From Amblyomma americanum (Eukaryota; Arthropoda; Arachnida; Ixodida; Ixodidae): a DNA stretch of 64,000 bases. The notes under the pieces were generated by a model. That model searched no databases, was not told where the DNA came from, and was given only the letters and a program-made list of their open reading frames with translations. Positions within the stretch are counted from its first letter, which is position 1, and each line of letters begins with the position of its first letter. Shown here in pieces: positions 34,620-43,870 of the stretch. Location: NCBI RefSeq assembly GCF_052857255.1, contig NW_027526484.1:1771501-1835500 (forward strand). Direction: 5' to 3'. The position numbers were made by a program, and so were the translations under genes.

Positions 34620-37600
34620 ATGTTTGTTACTGTAGAGTGCGATTACAGTACCAAAATTCGTGGCATTGCTGAAATCAACATGTCGCTGCTCCTTGGTCGG
34701 CAAGTCTGTGTTGCTCGAGGAATTGTTGAACTGGACAAGGGCCGAACCGAACTCTTGGTGACCAATTTTGGTTGTGAACCTCAGTGTTTGCCTGGCAGAA
34801 CAGCTATTGCGTATTTCGAGGAACTCAGCGAATTCGCGGGACAGCACGCTTTGACCGGAGCCCCGGCATCAGTGGAGGAACGGACCACTCCCATAAACAC
34901 TGACGTGAACCCAAACCTCCCAACTAACCAGAAACGCTGCTTGGAAAGCGTTATCCAGTCTTTCTGCGACTGCTTTGCCTCGACCTCCAAGGTTAGGCAG
35001 ACACCGCTCACAAAGCACCGAATTATAGTTGACGCCAACCAACGGCCGTTATGTCAGCCGCCCTACCGCATCTCTTCGAAGGAACGTGATGCCATTCGAC
35101 GCCAAGTTCAAGAAATGCTGAAGGACGACGTGATAGAGTCGTCGACGAGCCCGTGGGCGTCGCCTGTTGTTCTAGGGGCAAATAAAGATGGAACCCTACG
35201 GTTCTGCGTTGATTACAGACGTTTAAACAAAGTCACTAAAAAAGATGTTTATCCTCTTCCGCGTATTGATGACTCCCTGGACCGGCAGCGCCACGCCAAG
35301 TACTTCTTATCGCTAGATTTACGAAGCGGCTATTGGCAAATCGAGGTGGACGAACGCGACCGGGAAAAGACCGCCTTTATTACACCGGACGGTCTGTACG
35401 AATTCCGGGTGCTCCCTTTCGGCCTGTGCTCGGCTCCTGCAACCTTCCAGAGGATGATGGACACCGTTCTTGCCGATCTCAAATGGCAGTCCTGTCTCGT
35501 GTACTTGGATGACGTTGTCATCTTTTCTGACACGTTCGAAGAGCACCTGAGACGCCTGCGCGCTGTGTTCGAAGCAATTCGGTCGGCCGGTCTTTCCCTC
35601 AAGCCCGAAAAGTGTCACTTCGCTTTCGAAGAGTTGAAGTTTCTGGGCCACATCGTGAGCGCTAAAGGGGTTAGCCCAGACCCCGATAAGACTGCTGCCG
35701 TGGCTGCTTTTCCCGTGCCAACCGATAAGCGCAGTGTGCGCCGCTTTCTGGGTCTCTGCGCCTATTATCGGCGTTTTGTGCAGAACTTCTCCCAGATCGC
35801 TGAGCCCCTCACGCGACTCACGAAAGATTCCGAACCATTGTTCTGGGGCCTGGAGCAACAGCAAGCCTTTGAAGACCTCTGCACTCGTCTCCAAAGTACG
35901 CCCATCCTTGGACACTTCGACGAGTCAGCTGACACTGAACTACACACAGACGCCAGCAACATCGGCCTCGGTGCGGTCCTTGTGCAGAGGCAGGATGGTC
36001 TCGAACGCGTAATCGCATACGCGAGCCGCACATTGTCACGATCTGAGGCGAACTATTCCACCATCGAAAAAGAATGCCTGGCCATTGTGTGGGCAGTAAC
36101 AAAATTTCGCCCGTACCTATATGGCCGCCCTTTCAGGATCGTCAGCGACCCCCACTCGCTGTGTTGGCTGGCGAACCTCAAAGATCCCTCGGGACGGCTT
36201 GCACGCTGGAGCCTTCGACTTCAGGAATTCGATGTCACCATCGTCTATAAGTCTGGTAGGAAGCACAGTGATGCCGACTGTTTGTATCGTGCTCCTATCG
36301 AGACCAACCGAGCTGACCCCGACGACGATTTCGTTTTTCTTGGTGCCATCTCCACGTCCATCCTCATTCAACACCAAAGGGACGACAGCGAACTACGGCC
36401 CCTCATTGAGTATCTAGAAGGAAGCGCTCAGTCTCCCCCGCGAATATTTTCGCGCAAGCTGTCGTCGTTCTGTTTACGTGACGGCGTCCTGTATAAGAAA
36501 AACTACAGTCCAACCGAAGCTGTCTATTTACTCGTCATGCCTACGGCTCTTTGCGACGAAGTCCTGCAGGCGAGCCATGATGACCCATCTTCTGGTAACC
36601 TGGGTTTTTGTCGAACTTTGGCACGCATACGGCAAAAATACTACTGGCCGAGGATTGCTGCAGTTGTGAAACGTTACGTAAGAACTTGCCGCGAGTGCCA
36701 GCGTCCCAAGACACCGCCGACTAAGCCAGCCGGCCTACTCCAGCCTATTGATCCGCCTCAGGTTCCCTTCCACCAAGTTGGCATGCACATACTCGGCCCA
36801 TTTCCGGAGTCCTCGCTGGGCAACCGCTACATTGTGGTCGCCACCGACTACCTCAGCCGATACTGTGAGACTAAAGCTCTTCCCCGTGGTACTGCTGACG
36901 AAATTGCGAACTTTTTCATTCAAAACATTGTGCTTCGTCACGGTGCACCCACCATCGTTTTAACTAACAGGGGAACAGCGTTCACCTCGGCCCTTACGCA
37001 CGAGGTTATGCGCCTAAGCGGCACCAGTCACCGCAAAACAACCGCTTACCACCCTCAAACGAACGGCCTCACCGAACGGCTCAACAATACGATCGCCGAC
37101 ATGATTTCTATGTATGTCGACGCGGACCACCGGAACTGGGACGCCATACTCCCTTACGTCACTTTTGCTTATAATACTGCGGTCCAGGAAACGACACGCT
37201 TCACTCCATTTCGTTTAGTACATGGTCGCGAAGCCACAACCATGCTGGATGCAGTGCTGCTTCCAGCTAGCGCTACCCCCTCTGTTATGGCTGCTGCCCA
37301 ATTTGTTCGTTACGCTGAGGCCGCCCGCCAACTTGCTCGACAGAGCATCCGGCACCAGCAAGTTCACGACGCTCAGCGATACAACCTCCGCCACCGCAAT
37401 GTGCGTTACCTGCCCGGCGAACAAGTCTGGGTGTGGAGTCCAATCCGCATGAGTGGACGCTCTGAGAAGCTTCTACGCAGATACTTTGGCCCCTACGAGG
37501 TGCTCCGCCAGCTCAGTCAAGTTACCTACGAAGTTCTTCCCCAAGGAACAGTTCGCTCTTCTAGACGGCCGACCTCCGAAGTTGTCCACGTCGCTCGGAT

Positions 37601-37622
37601 GAAGCCGTACCACGCCCGCTAG
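34620..37622 (+). CDS. pol: Ty3/gypsy Pol: RT, RNase H and integrase in one frame
   Basis: A 1000-codon open frame. RT: FCVDYRRLNK near residue 197, FGLCSAPATF near 267, catalytic YLDD at 295-298. RNase H: TDAS near 443 and EKECLAIVWA. Integrase zinc region: HDDPSSGNLGF, with the second His replaced by Asn (residue 660), then CRECQ. Integrase core: the first catalytic Asp is His (GMHILGPF, residue 723), the second is Asn (LTNRGTAF, residue 783), and the Glu is kept (LTERLNN, residue 819). RT and RNase H look functional; the integrase cannot be. The ATG is only the first Met after a TAA; the natural product is a Gag-Pol fusion. Confidence 0.93.
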   Translation: MFVTVECDYSTKIRGIAEINMSLLLGRQVCVARGIVELDKGRTELLVTNFGCEPQCLPGRTAIAYFEELSEFAGQHALTGAPASVEERTTPINTDVNPNLPTNQKRCLESVIQSFCDCFASTSKVRQTPLTKHRIIVDANQRPLCQPPYRISSKERDAIRRQVQEMLKDDVIESSTSPWASPVVLGANKDGTLRFCVDYRRLNKVTKKDVYPLPRIDDSLDRQRHAKYFLSLDLRSGYWQIEVDERDREKTAFITPDGLYEFRVLPFGLCSAPATFQRMMDTVLADLKWQSCLVYLDDVVIFSDTFEEHLRRLRAVFEAIRSAGLSLKPEKCHFAFEELKFLGHIVSAKGVSPDPDKTAAVAAFPVPTDKRSVRRFLGLCAYYRRFVQNFSQIAEPLTRLTKDSEPLFWGLEQQQAFEDLCTRLQSTPILGHFDESADTELHTDASNIGLGAVLVQRQDGLERVIAYASRTLSRSEANYSTIEKECLAIVWAVTKFRPYLYGRPFRIVSDPHSLCWLANLKDPSGRLARWSLRLQEFDVTIVYKSGRKHSDADCLYRAPIETNRADPDDDFVFLGAISTSILIQHQRDDSELRPLIEYLEGSAQSPPRIFSRKLSSFCLRDGVLYKKNYSPTEAVYLLVMPTALCDEVLQASHDDPSSGNLGFCRTLARIRQKYYWPRIAAVVKRYVRTCRECQRPKTPPTKPAGLLQPIDPPQVPFHQVGMHILGPFPESSLGNRYIVVATDYLSRYCETKALPRGTADEIANFFIQNIVLRHGAPTIVLTNRGTAFTSALTHEVMRLSGTSHRKTTAYHPQTNGLTERLNNTIADMISMYVDADHRNWDAILPYVTFAYNTAVQETTRFTPFRLVHGREATTMLDAVLLPASATPSVMAAAQFVRYAEAARQLARQSIRHQQVHDAQRYNLRHRNVRYLPGEQVWVWSPIRMSGRSEKLLRRYFGPYEVLRQLSQVTYEVLPQGTVRSSRRPTSEVVHVARMKPYHAR

Positions 37623-37713
37623 CCCCTCGCGCGTGTCTGCACCACACGCCAGACACGTGCGACTACCCTTGTGGTCCTGCCTGCAATTTCTACCACACCG
37701 AGTCGGTGTCTTC

Positions 37714-37729
37714 AAGAGAGGGGGAGCAA
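37714..37729 (+). promoter_or_regulatory. Polypurine tract of Ty3/gypsy element 2
   Basis: AAGAGAGGGGGAGCAA lies immediately before the 3' LTR, where plus-strand DNA priming starts in LTR elements. Confidence 0.8.
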
Positions 37730-37929
37730 TGCTACGCTACTAACTACTCTAGTGGCGCCATACAGCGGCTAAACTGCATTTCCTGGCAGTTGGCAAGCCT
37801 TGAGCCGTCTCGGGGCTAGATGCTTCGTCTTCATCTCTCGTGCTGCCTGCTGCCTTGCGCGTTCCAACCTCTTGCGCGTCTAATTAAAGCAAGTAAACCA
37901 GCCCTGATTACGCCAACCGTTTCTCAGTG

Positions 37930-37932
<3 letters not shown>
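37730..37932 (+). repeat. 3' LTR of Ty3/gypsy element 2
   Basis: 203 bp, the same TG...CA ends as the 5' copy, followed directly by (TA)n. Confidence 0.93.

Positions 37933-37991
<59 letters not shown>
37933..37991. repeat. (TA)n, right side of Ty3/gypsy insertion
   Basis: About 59 bp of TA, followed by the AATAAATAAATAA tail of the interrupted LINE. Confidence 0.9.
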
Positions 37992-37993
<2 letters not shown>

Positions 37994-38342
37994 CAAATAA
38001 ATAAATAATTGGGCTGTTTACTAACTTTCATCACGACTTTCTGCGAACTTGGTCTAAAATTCAAAAATTTTAAAGTTTACGCTAACGCTTAAGGATGGTG
38101 AAAAACGTACTGACCTTAGGTGCAGGCCACTGGACGTATATTTAAGATTAAAGATAACGGCTAAGTTCCGCCACGATCCTGATTACCTCAGAGCAACTGG
38201 ATCAGTATCAATGATGTTATTGCTTTCAGCGAAAAGAAATCTTGCCGAATGGCGCAAATGATGCAGAATATAATTCACTCGAGAAATGTCGACATCCAAA
38301 CAGCAGCTTTTCCGCCGCAATATTCAAAAAAGAAGCATTCAC

Positions 38343-38416
38343 CTTTGAAATCTTCTTCTCCTTAAGTCTTTCCACGAAGAAATATGCAGGCAACCAGTGA
38401 AGTAACACACACCGTG
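38343..38416 (-). pseudogene. NRF-6-like acyltransferase 3, exon 7, one-base deletion
   Basis: Acceptor TTTTTTCTAG precedes 38416 and donor AAAG|GTGAAT follows 38343. It reads HGVCYFTGCLH in one frame and FFVERLKEKKISK in the next. One missing base separates them (74 bp where 75 would keep phase 0 to 0). The text matches the family block YYHAVCYFGGC...VE+-R-KKIS. Exon 8 continues it correctly. Confidence 0.7.
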
Positions 38417-38467
38417 CTAGAAAAAATAAAAGTAATAGTAGAAACCTGTCCCGAGGAAAGTTCTGCA

Positions 38468-38470
<3 letters not shown>

Positions 38471-38530
<60 letters not shown>
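38471..38530. repeat. (TA)n microsatellite
   Basis: About 60 bp of TA in the intron just upstream (on the minus strand) of exon 7. Confidence 0.95.
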
Positions 38531-38533
<3 letters not shown>

Positions 38534-38826
38534 TGAGCGATAGAAATATATGTGTAGTTCTTGTTGTTCTTTCAATGCGCGGATGTTTATCCCCTTCAGT
38601 GACGATCTAGTATCCAGTCGGAGGAAAATATCAAACATTTCAAATTTTTGTAAGAAGTATGGCTAGATTGCTGAAAAAAATTCCATCCTGCGTGATAACA
38701 ATTATGCAATTTCTCTTTGGTCGTGGTATCTCCACGTGATGAATCTTGACTGTTATGAGTGCACTTCTTTTGAGTCGCTGCAGTATAAAGAAGACTGTGT
38801 ATAAAATACACAGCTTAATTTAGGCT

Positions 38827-39490
38827 TGTGTAACAAAAGTAAAAACGGCATTAATTTTTACCCAAACCACACAGAAAGACCAGACAGGACGGGCGCTGAC
38901 TCCAACTATTCCTATAGAAAGCCACATGTTGCATATATATAGCCCGAAGAAGGTAAACGCATGCGCATTTCTTATATGGTAAAAAAGAAAAAAAAGGAGA
39001 AAAACCAACAACAATAACAAACTCACACCCACACTCAGACAAAACCTTCTCATTATCACGTATTTTTTAGCAATCTATGCCCACTTTCTCGTAGGGAGAT
39101 AGAAGAGGTGCTGACGCACATGCCACCTCTCTCTTTGATAAAAAAGGCTTCTGCCCATTTCCGAGATAATCTATCTTTGCTCCTAGCTAGAATTTTAATC
39201 TCGCCAAGTCATGGCTCACAGTTTTTGTTTTTGTTTTTATCAATGCAGGAGCGGCAATGAGCGGGCAGGTTTTCGGACGAATCTGATGCGTTCCCTAACG
39301 ACCTTTTATGTTCGCCTGCACGCTCGTTTACGCAGCGTCCAGTCTGGCCGACGTACACCTTGCCACATGCAAGGGGGATCTCGTAGACCACTCCTGTGGC
39401 CCACCTTACATAGGGCTTCGAGTGCCTCTTTCCACACCCAAATGTTTCTTTGGCACCGCTGCTAACCTTGAGCACATCTTGGCCAATTTG
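38827..39490 (-). mobile_element. Penelope-like element 3' part, left inverted copy
   Basis: The minus strand encodes the end of RT (GVPMVFSALCKLAKMCS), a linker (CGKRHSKPYVR) and a GIY-YIG nuclease: GVVYEIPLACGKVYVGQTG, RCVNERAGEHKRSL, LPAHCRSC. A non-coding 3' region follows. A short TA run (38934-38942) lies at the position where the right copy has a 90-bp TA tract. Copies match until TTACACAA at the outer boundary. Confidence 0.75.
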
Positions 39491-39544
39491 CAGAGGGCGG
39501 AGAAGACCATGGGGACTCCGTACTTGTTGCCAACTCGTTTTAAA

Positions 39545-40008
39545 TTGTGGGACACCTTGTGAATTGTGGGACACCTTGTGAAGATCCCCCTTGCATGTGG
39601 CAAGGTGTATGTCGGTCAGACTGGACGCTGCGTAAACGAGCGTGCAGGGGAACATAAAAGGTCGTTAGGGAATGCATCAGATTCGTCCGAAAACCTGCGC
39701 GCCCATTGCCGCTCCTGCATTGATCAAAACGAAAAAAAACTGTGAACCATGACCTGGCAAGATTAAAATTCTAGCAAGAAGCAATGATCGATTATCTCGG
39801 GAATTAGCTGAAGCCTTTTTAATCAAAGGGAGAGGTGGCATGTGCGTAAGTACCACTTCTATCTCTCTACGAGAAAGTGAGCATAGGTTGCTAAAAAATG
39901 CGCGATAATGAGCAGGTTTTGCCTGAGTGTGAGTGTTTTTTTGTTGTTGCTTTTCTCCTTTTTTTTCTTTTTTGTCATATAAGAAATGCGCATGCATTCA
40001 CCTTCTTC

Positions 40009-40104
<96 letters not shown>

Positions 40105-40208
40105 ACTTGTGGCTTTCAAGAAACATAGTTGGAGTCAGCGCCCGTCCTATCTGGTCTTTCTGTGTGGTTTGTGTAAAAATTAGCGCTGTTTTTACTTTTC
40201 TTACACAA
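39545..40208 (+). mobile_element. Penelope-like element 3' part, right inverted copy
   Basis: The same nuclease text (GKVYVGQTGRCVNERAGEH) is on the plus strand at about 39600-39660 and the same 3' region follows. It lies head to head with the left copy around a short junction near 39545-39580, where TTGTGGGACACCTTGTGAA is nearly repeated. Confidence 0.75.
40012..40101. repeat. (TA)n inside the right Penelope-like copy
   Basis: About 90 bp of TA, against about 9 bp at the homologous place in the left copy. Confidence 0.95.
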
Positions 40209-40414
40209 TGTTACACCAAATAGCCCAGCAAGAGGTACTCGTAATTTAGGCCTTTTAAAACACTGATCAAGCCAAAACAAGCGAACAAGTACACATACCG
40301 TACGTTCCAAAGCCACTGCCGCTTGTGTGAGACACGGATGAGTCCATCTTAAATGGTTTTATGGGTCTGCATTCAAAGTATTCGAACTATACACTCTTGA
40401 CATTCATGGCTCTT

Positions 40415-41340
40415 TATACAGGGAGTCCCAGCTAACTTTAGCCAGAGTTTAAAAATATGCCGCAGCACTTAAGGACGAGGCCACCAATTGCATGTTGATG
40501 CGTCTTTTATGGTGCAAGTCATGTTGTTTTTATATTGTGCTTAATTGCGTAAATAGCCCAGATTAATAAACCGACTTCGCAAGCAATATAGACAAAAAAT
40601 TCCAATTAGAAAGTTGTAGAACGGTCCCCTAAACGTCCAAATGAACAGTTTTTAACTTTTCATCTATTACGTACTACCTTTTTTCCGCTTATTGCAGATT
40701 CCCGCGAAATAGAACAAAATACCACGTAATATGTCTGGTTGCCCGCCGCGATTGCAGTGCTGTCAAGCGTGTGCTGTCGCGTAAAAGGTGACAGGGCTGC
40801 GACGCAGCAGCTGGCTGTGCGATGCGGTATGCTTCCCTCGCGGTGGTTCATGATAGCAATAAGCAGACGCAGCCCCTATAGCTTGCGCTGGCGTAAATCG
40901 CACAGCCAGCGCCTGCGTCGCAGCCCTGTCACCTTTTAAGCGGCAGCCCACCGGGCGAATTAAACTGTTCGTTAGTAGGCGGAACGTTTGAAACCACTGC
41001 AATCGCGGCGCACAGGCGAACATGTCACGTGGTATTTTTTGTATTTCGCGGGCATCTGCAGTGAGCAAAAAAACAAACACGTAATAGGCAAAAAATTAGA
41101 AACTGTTTAATCGGACGTTTTGAGGACCGTTCTACAACTTTCTAATTGCAATTTTTCGTCTCTCTTCAAGCTTGCTAAGTTGGTTAACAAATTTCGACAA
41201 ATTATGCAGTTAAGCGCAATACAAAAAATAGTGCGGCTTGCTCCATACAATAGCCAGCAACGTGCTTTTGGTCGCGTAATCCAAGAGTGCCGGGGAATAT
41301 TTTTAAACTCTGGCTAAAATTAGCTGGAAGACCCTGTATA
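40415..41340. mobile_element. 922-bp foldback transposon with TA target duplication
   Basis: Ends TACAGGG...CCCTGTA (40417-41338) flanked by TA on each side. The left arm and the reverse complement of the right arm align for about 400-450 bp each. Shared text includes CAGCTAAYTTTAGCCAGAG, AATTAGAAAGTTGTAGAACGG, CGCCGCGATTGCAGTG and AGGTGACAGGGCTGCGACGC. The centre is short. No transposase is encoded. TA duplication suggests IS630/Tc1-type mobilisation (inference). Confidence 0.85.
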
Positions 41341-42330
41341 TCTGCAGTAACCGAAGCCGACACGAAAGTAGCGTAAACAGATCTGTTCTTTGTGACTGAA
41401 TGAGTTACGCCTCTTTGTCCTACCAAGGGCCTTAGCCACAAAAGAGGGTTGTCCATGGGAAACCAAAACGCTACCTGCATAAAGTGGATGATAAAAACGA
41501 GGGTTCGCGATGATGACATCTTTTGAAAAGGAGAGAGAAAGATTTCCTGACAAACGTTTCGGCCTGCTTACTTTATGCTAGTACCAAATTTTAAGTGTTT
41601 TCCTAGTTCAGAGCTGGCTGCTGCTTGTCAAAAAGCAGACATCGCCTCTAATTTTGGCAAAGTTGTTAATCTAAGCGCCAATGTACACATTCAGCGCGAA
41701 TGTCAAATCGTAAACACAGAAATGTGCTTATCAAGCATCTGTCACATTTATACAGTAGGGTTGGCACACGACAAAACTTTACTTAAAGAGGAGTCAGCAG
41801 TGAGTTTGTGTTAGACTGGGATCTAATTACTCACGTGTTTAGCTCCAACAGCAGCACTGAATGCAACACAAGGATGTTATCTTCGTTCACGCCCACAAAA
41901 ATAAATTCAATAGGGTATGTGAAAAGCTAAATTGTGAAAGTCTTGATATTGCATCGGTAGCTCAATGGGGACTTTCTGTGGCGTAAGCGGCGTTGGTGTT
42001 GCCCATCCGTAGCTTGCGGTGACCAAACACGCTTGCGACTAGGAACGCTATCCTAGTAATCCCATGTTATCCTGATCGTGCGCGAAGTCTGCTGTCTCGA
42101 GAATATGTCCTGATTATTCATGGGACATATGTGTGCTTTCGAGTGGGCGCTGTCGTGGCCAAAAAGGGAGGGGGAGAAACGGCGAACCGGGCGCTGTGAG
42201 ACCTTTCGCCTTGATAAAGGCGGGAAAACAGTTGCTTTTTGGAGAAGGTGCCCAAAATTGCGGGGACAAAATGGTACATCCCTAGGGTGCCTGCTGTTGA
42301 CAACCCGTTATAGTCGCCATTTTGTATGCT
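41341..42330. other. Intron DNA without recognised feature
   Basis: Short frames only; nothing supported. Confidence 0.4.
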
Positions 42331-42344
42331 GCCATTCTTAAAGA

Positions 42345-42571
42345 TTTTTTTGTTTATGGGGGTTTAACGTCCCAAAGCGACTCAGGCTATGAGAGACGCC
42401 GTAGTGAAGGGCTCCGGAAATTTCGACCACCTGGGGTTCTTTAACGTGCACTGACATCGCACAGTACACGGGCCTCTCGAATTTCGCCTCCATCGAAATT
42501 CAACCGCCGCGGCCGGGATCGAACCCGCGTCTTTCCGGCCAGCAGCCGAGCGCCATAACCACTCAGCCACC
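42345..42571 (-). repeat. Ruka-type tRNA-derived SINE
   Basis: The minus strand has A-box-like TGGCTGAGTGGTTATGGCG and B-box GGTTCGATCCC, with the same body as 21193-21427. The 14-bp target duplication GCCATTCTTAAAGA lies at 42331-42344 and 42572-42585. Confidence 0.9.
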
Positions 42572-42585
42572 GCCATTCTTAAAGA

Positions 42586-43675
42586 CGAGTTGCGCACACA
42601 TAAAAGACAGACACAGGAAGAACACAAGAAGACGGAAAGTGCTCAAACTTTCAAATGATTTTGTTAACAGCACAAAGGCTTATATAGGCAGTGTGCACTC
42701 GTGCCTAAAAGGAGGAAAACGAGAGAAGGAAGGCAAATGAAGCCTGTGCACAGGTCAAAAAAAGATGCGTAGGAGCTTCTTTCCCGTATTGTACTGCATT
42801 ACGGAAGTATCACTGATAAAGTCATCGCTTTTTCATTTCATGTGGTGCGCTTATAAAAGCTCACGCGCTAATTTTTCTCTGCTGCTGCCCAGAATCTTAA
42901 CGCTCTTGCGCTGTGGCTCACACCCTGTACATGCAATGGAATGAGCGGGCAAGTTCGCTCCTTCTCTAGCCCGAATTGACCGAGCATGCTAAAGTGATGT
43001 TTCATTAGGCGTGGAGTTCATGAGGACAGGGAGGCAGACTATCCGTACTGGCGATCGTTAATGTTTATTTACATGTGCTCACAACACACCGATTGCAACT
43101 AACGCAAGATTGAGCTTTCTTGTCAGAATGAGAAGAAGAATCGGTGAGAAGAGTAGTTGAAGAGTAGACGTATTTAAGAAAAATGGGAGGATGTTTCAGC
43201 TTCGTCTTTAAGAGTGGAACGCTACAGCGTGTTGCAGCGCTGCCAGGGAGTGCACGGAACGCCATCGCCTTGCCCGTTGGACAAATTTCTCGGAGTCTCT
43301 AAGAGGCCTCTAAAAAGAACACAGACGCTGCTCCAAATTAGCACACGTAGACGGCTGTAGTTCCATGACACCTGTTCAGAAACGAACGACACTACTCCGA
43401 CACAGAAAGATAGCCTACGCGCGGGCCATCTGCCGGGCCAGCGCCGTGTCATGGCGAAGGGGTTTTCAGGGGGTGTCATATGATGGCGCTACTACTGCAT
43501 GCCAAGCACGGAGGAAATTTGCCGGAAACGCATGACATTCGCCTGATTCCGACAACTGTAATTTACATGCTCATAATTACTCATTTATATCTCAGTATAG
43601 ATCTCGAACGTACTTTTCCAGGAAACCCGTGCATTCACTAGACGCGCCTTCATTCTTGTTCAAACGTAGAGCTGT
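42586..43675. other. Intron DNA without recognised feature
   Basis: No gene or clear repeat boundary seen. Confidence 0.4.
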
Positions 43676-43870
43676 CATGGCGGAATGGAAGCGTCCCCGT
43701 TTCGAACGCCAAAGGCCCCGGCTAGATTCCCGGCCTTGACCAAGTTATTTTATTCATTGAATATAAGTGCATTTTTACGCAGCTCCGAATATTTCCGACG
43801 CATGGTGTGCACAACAAATTCTATAACGCCGACAGCTTTTCGATCAAACGAGCTGTATTCGCGCTCGCAA
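43676..43870 (+). repeat. tRNA-like SINE head, third family (tentative)
   Basis: ATGGCGGAATGGAAGCG resembles a tRNA A-box region and CCGGCTAGATTCCCGG a B-box about 35 bases later. A body ending near the GCTGTATTCGCGCTCGCAAG text follows. No target duplication was found. Confidence 0.45.

Larger units (their letters stand above)
32486..37932 (+). mobile_element. Ty3/gypsy LTR retrotransposon 2, complete
   Basis: 5447 bp: LTR, primer-binding-like site, gag, protease, a single RT-RNase H-integrase frame, polypurine tract, LTR. Flanks are (TA)n on both sides, so the target duplication cannot be read. Gag has two stops and the gag-pol link and integrase are damaged, so it is non-autonomous despite the long open pol. 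No envelope-like frame lies between pol and the 3' LTR (about 100 bp). It sits in the intron between acyltransferase exons 7 and 8, antisense to that gene. Confidence 0.93.

Noticed and set aside
37623..37729. Possible envelope gene after pol (errantivirus-like)
   Set aside because: Only about 100 bp separate pol and the 3' LTR, so there is no room for an envelope frame.
39859..40223. Tyr-Ile-rich frames near 40 kb
   Set aside because: TA tract inside the Penelope-like copy.
42355..42580. A functional tRNA gene at the SINE heads
   Set aside because: A- and B-boxes are present but the cloverleaf is not intact and a SINE body with target duplications follows.
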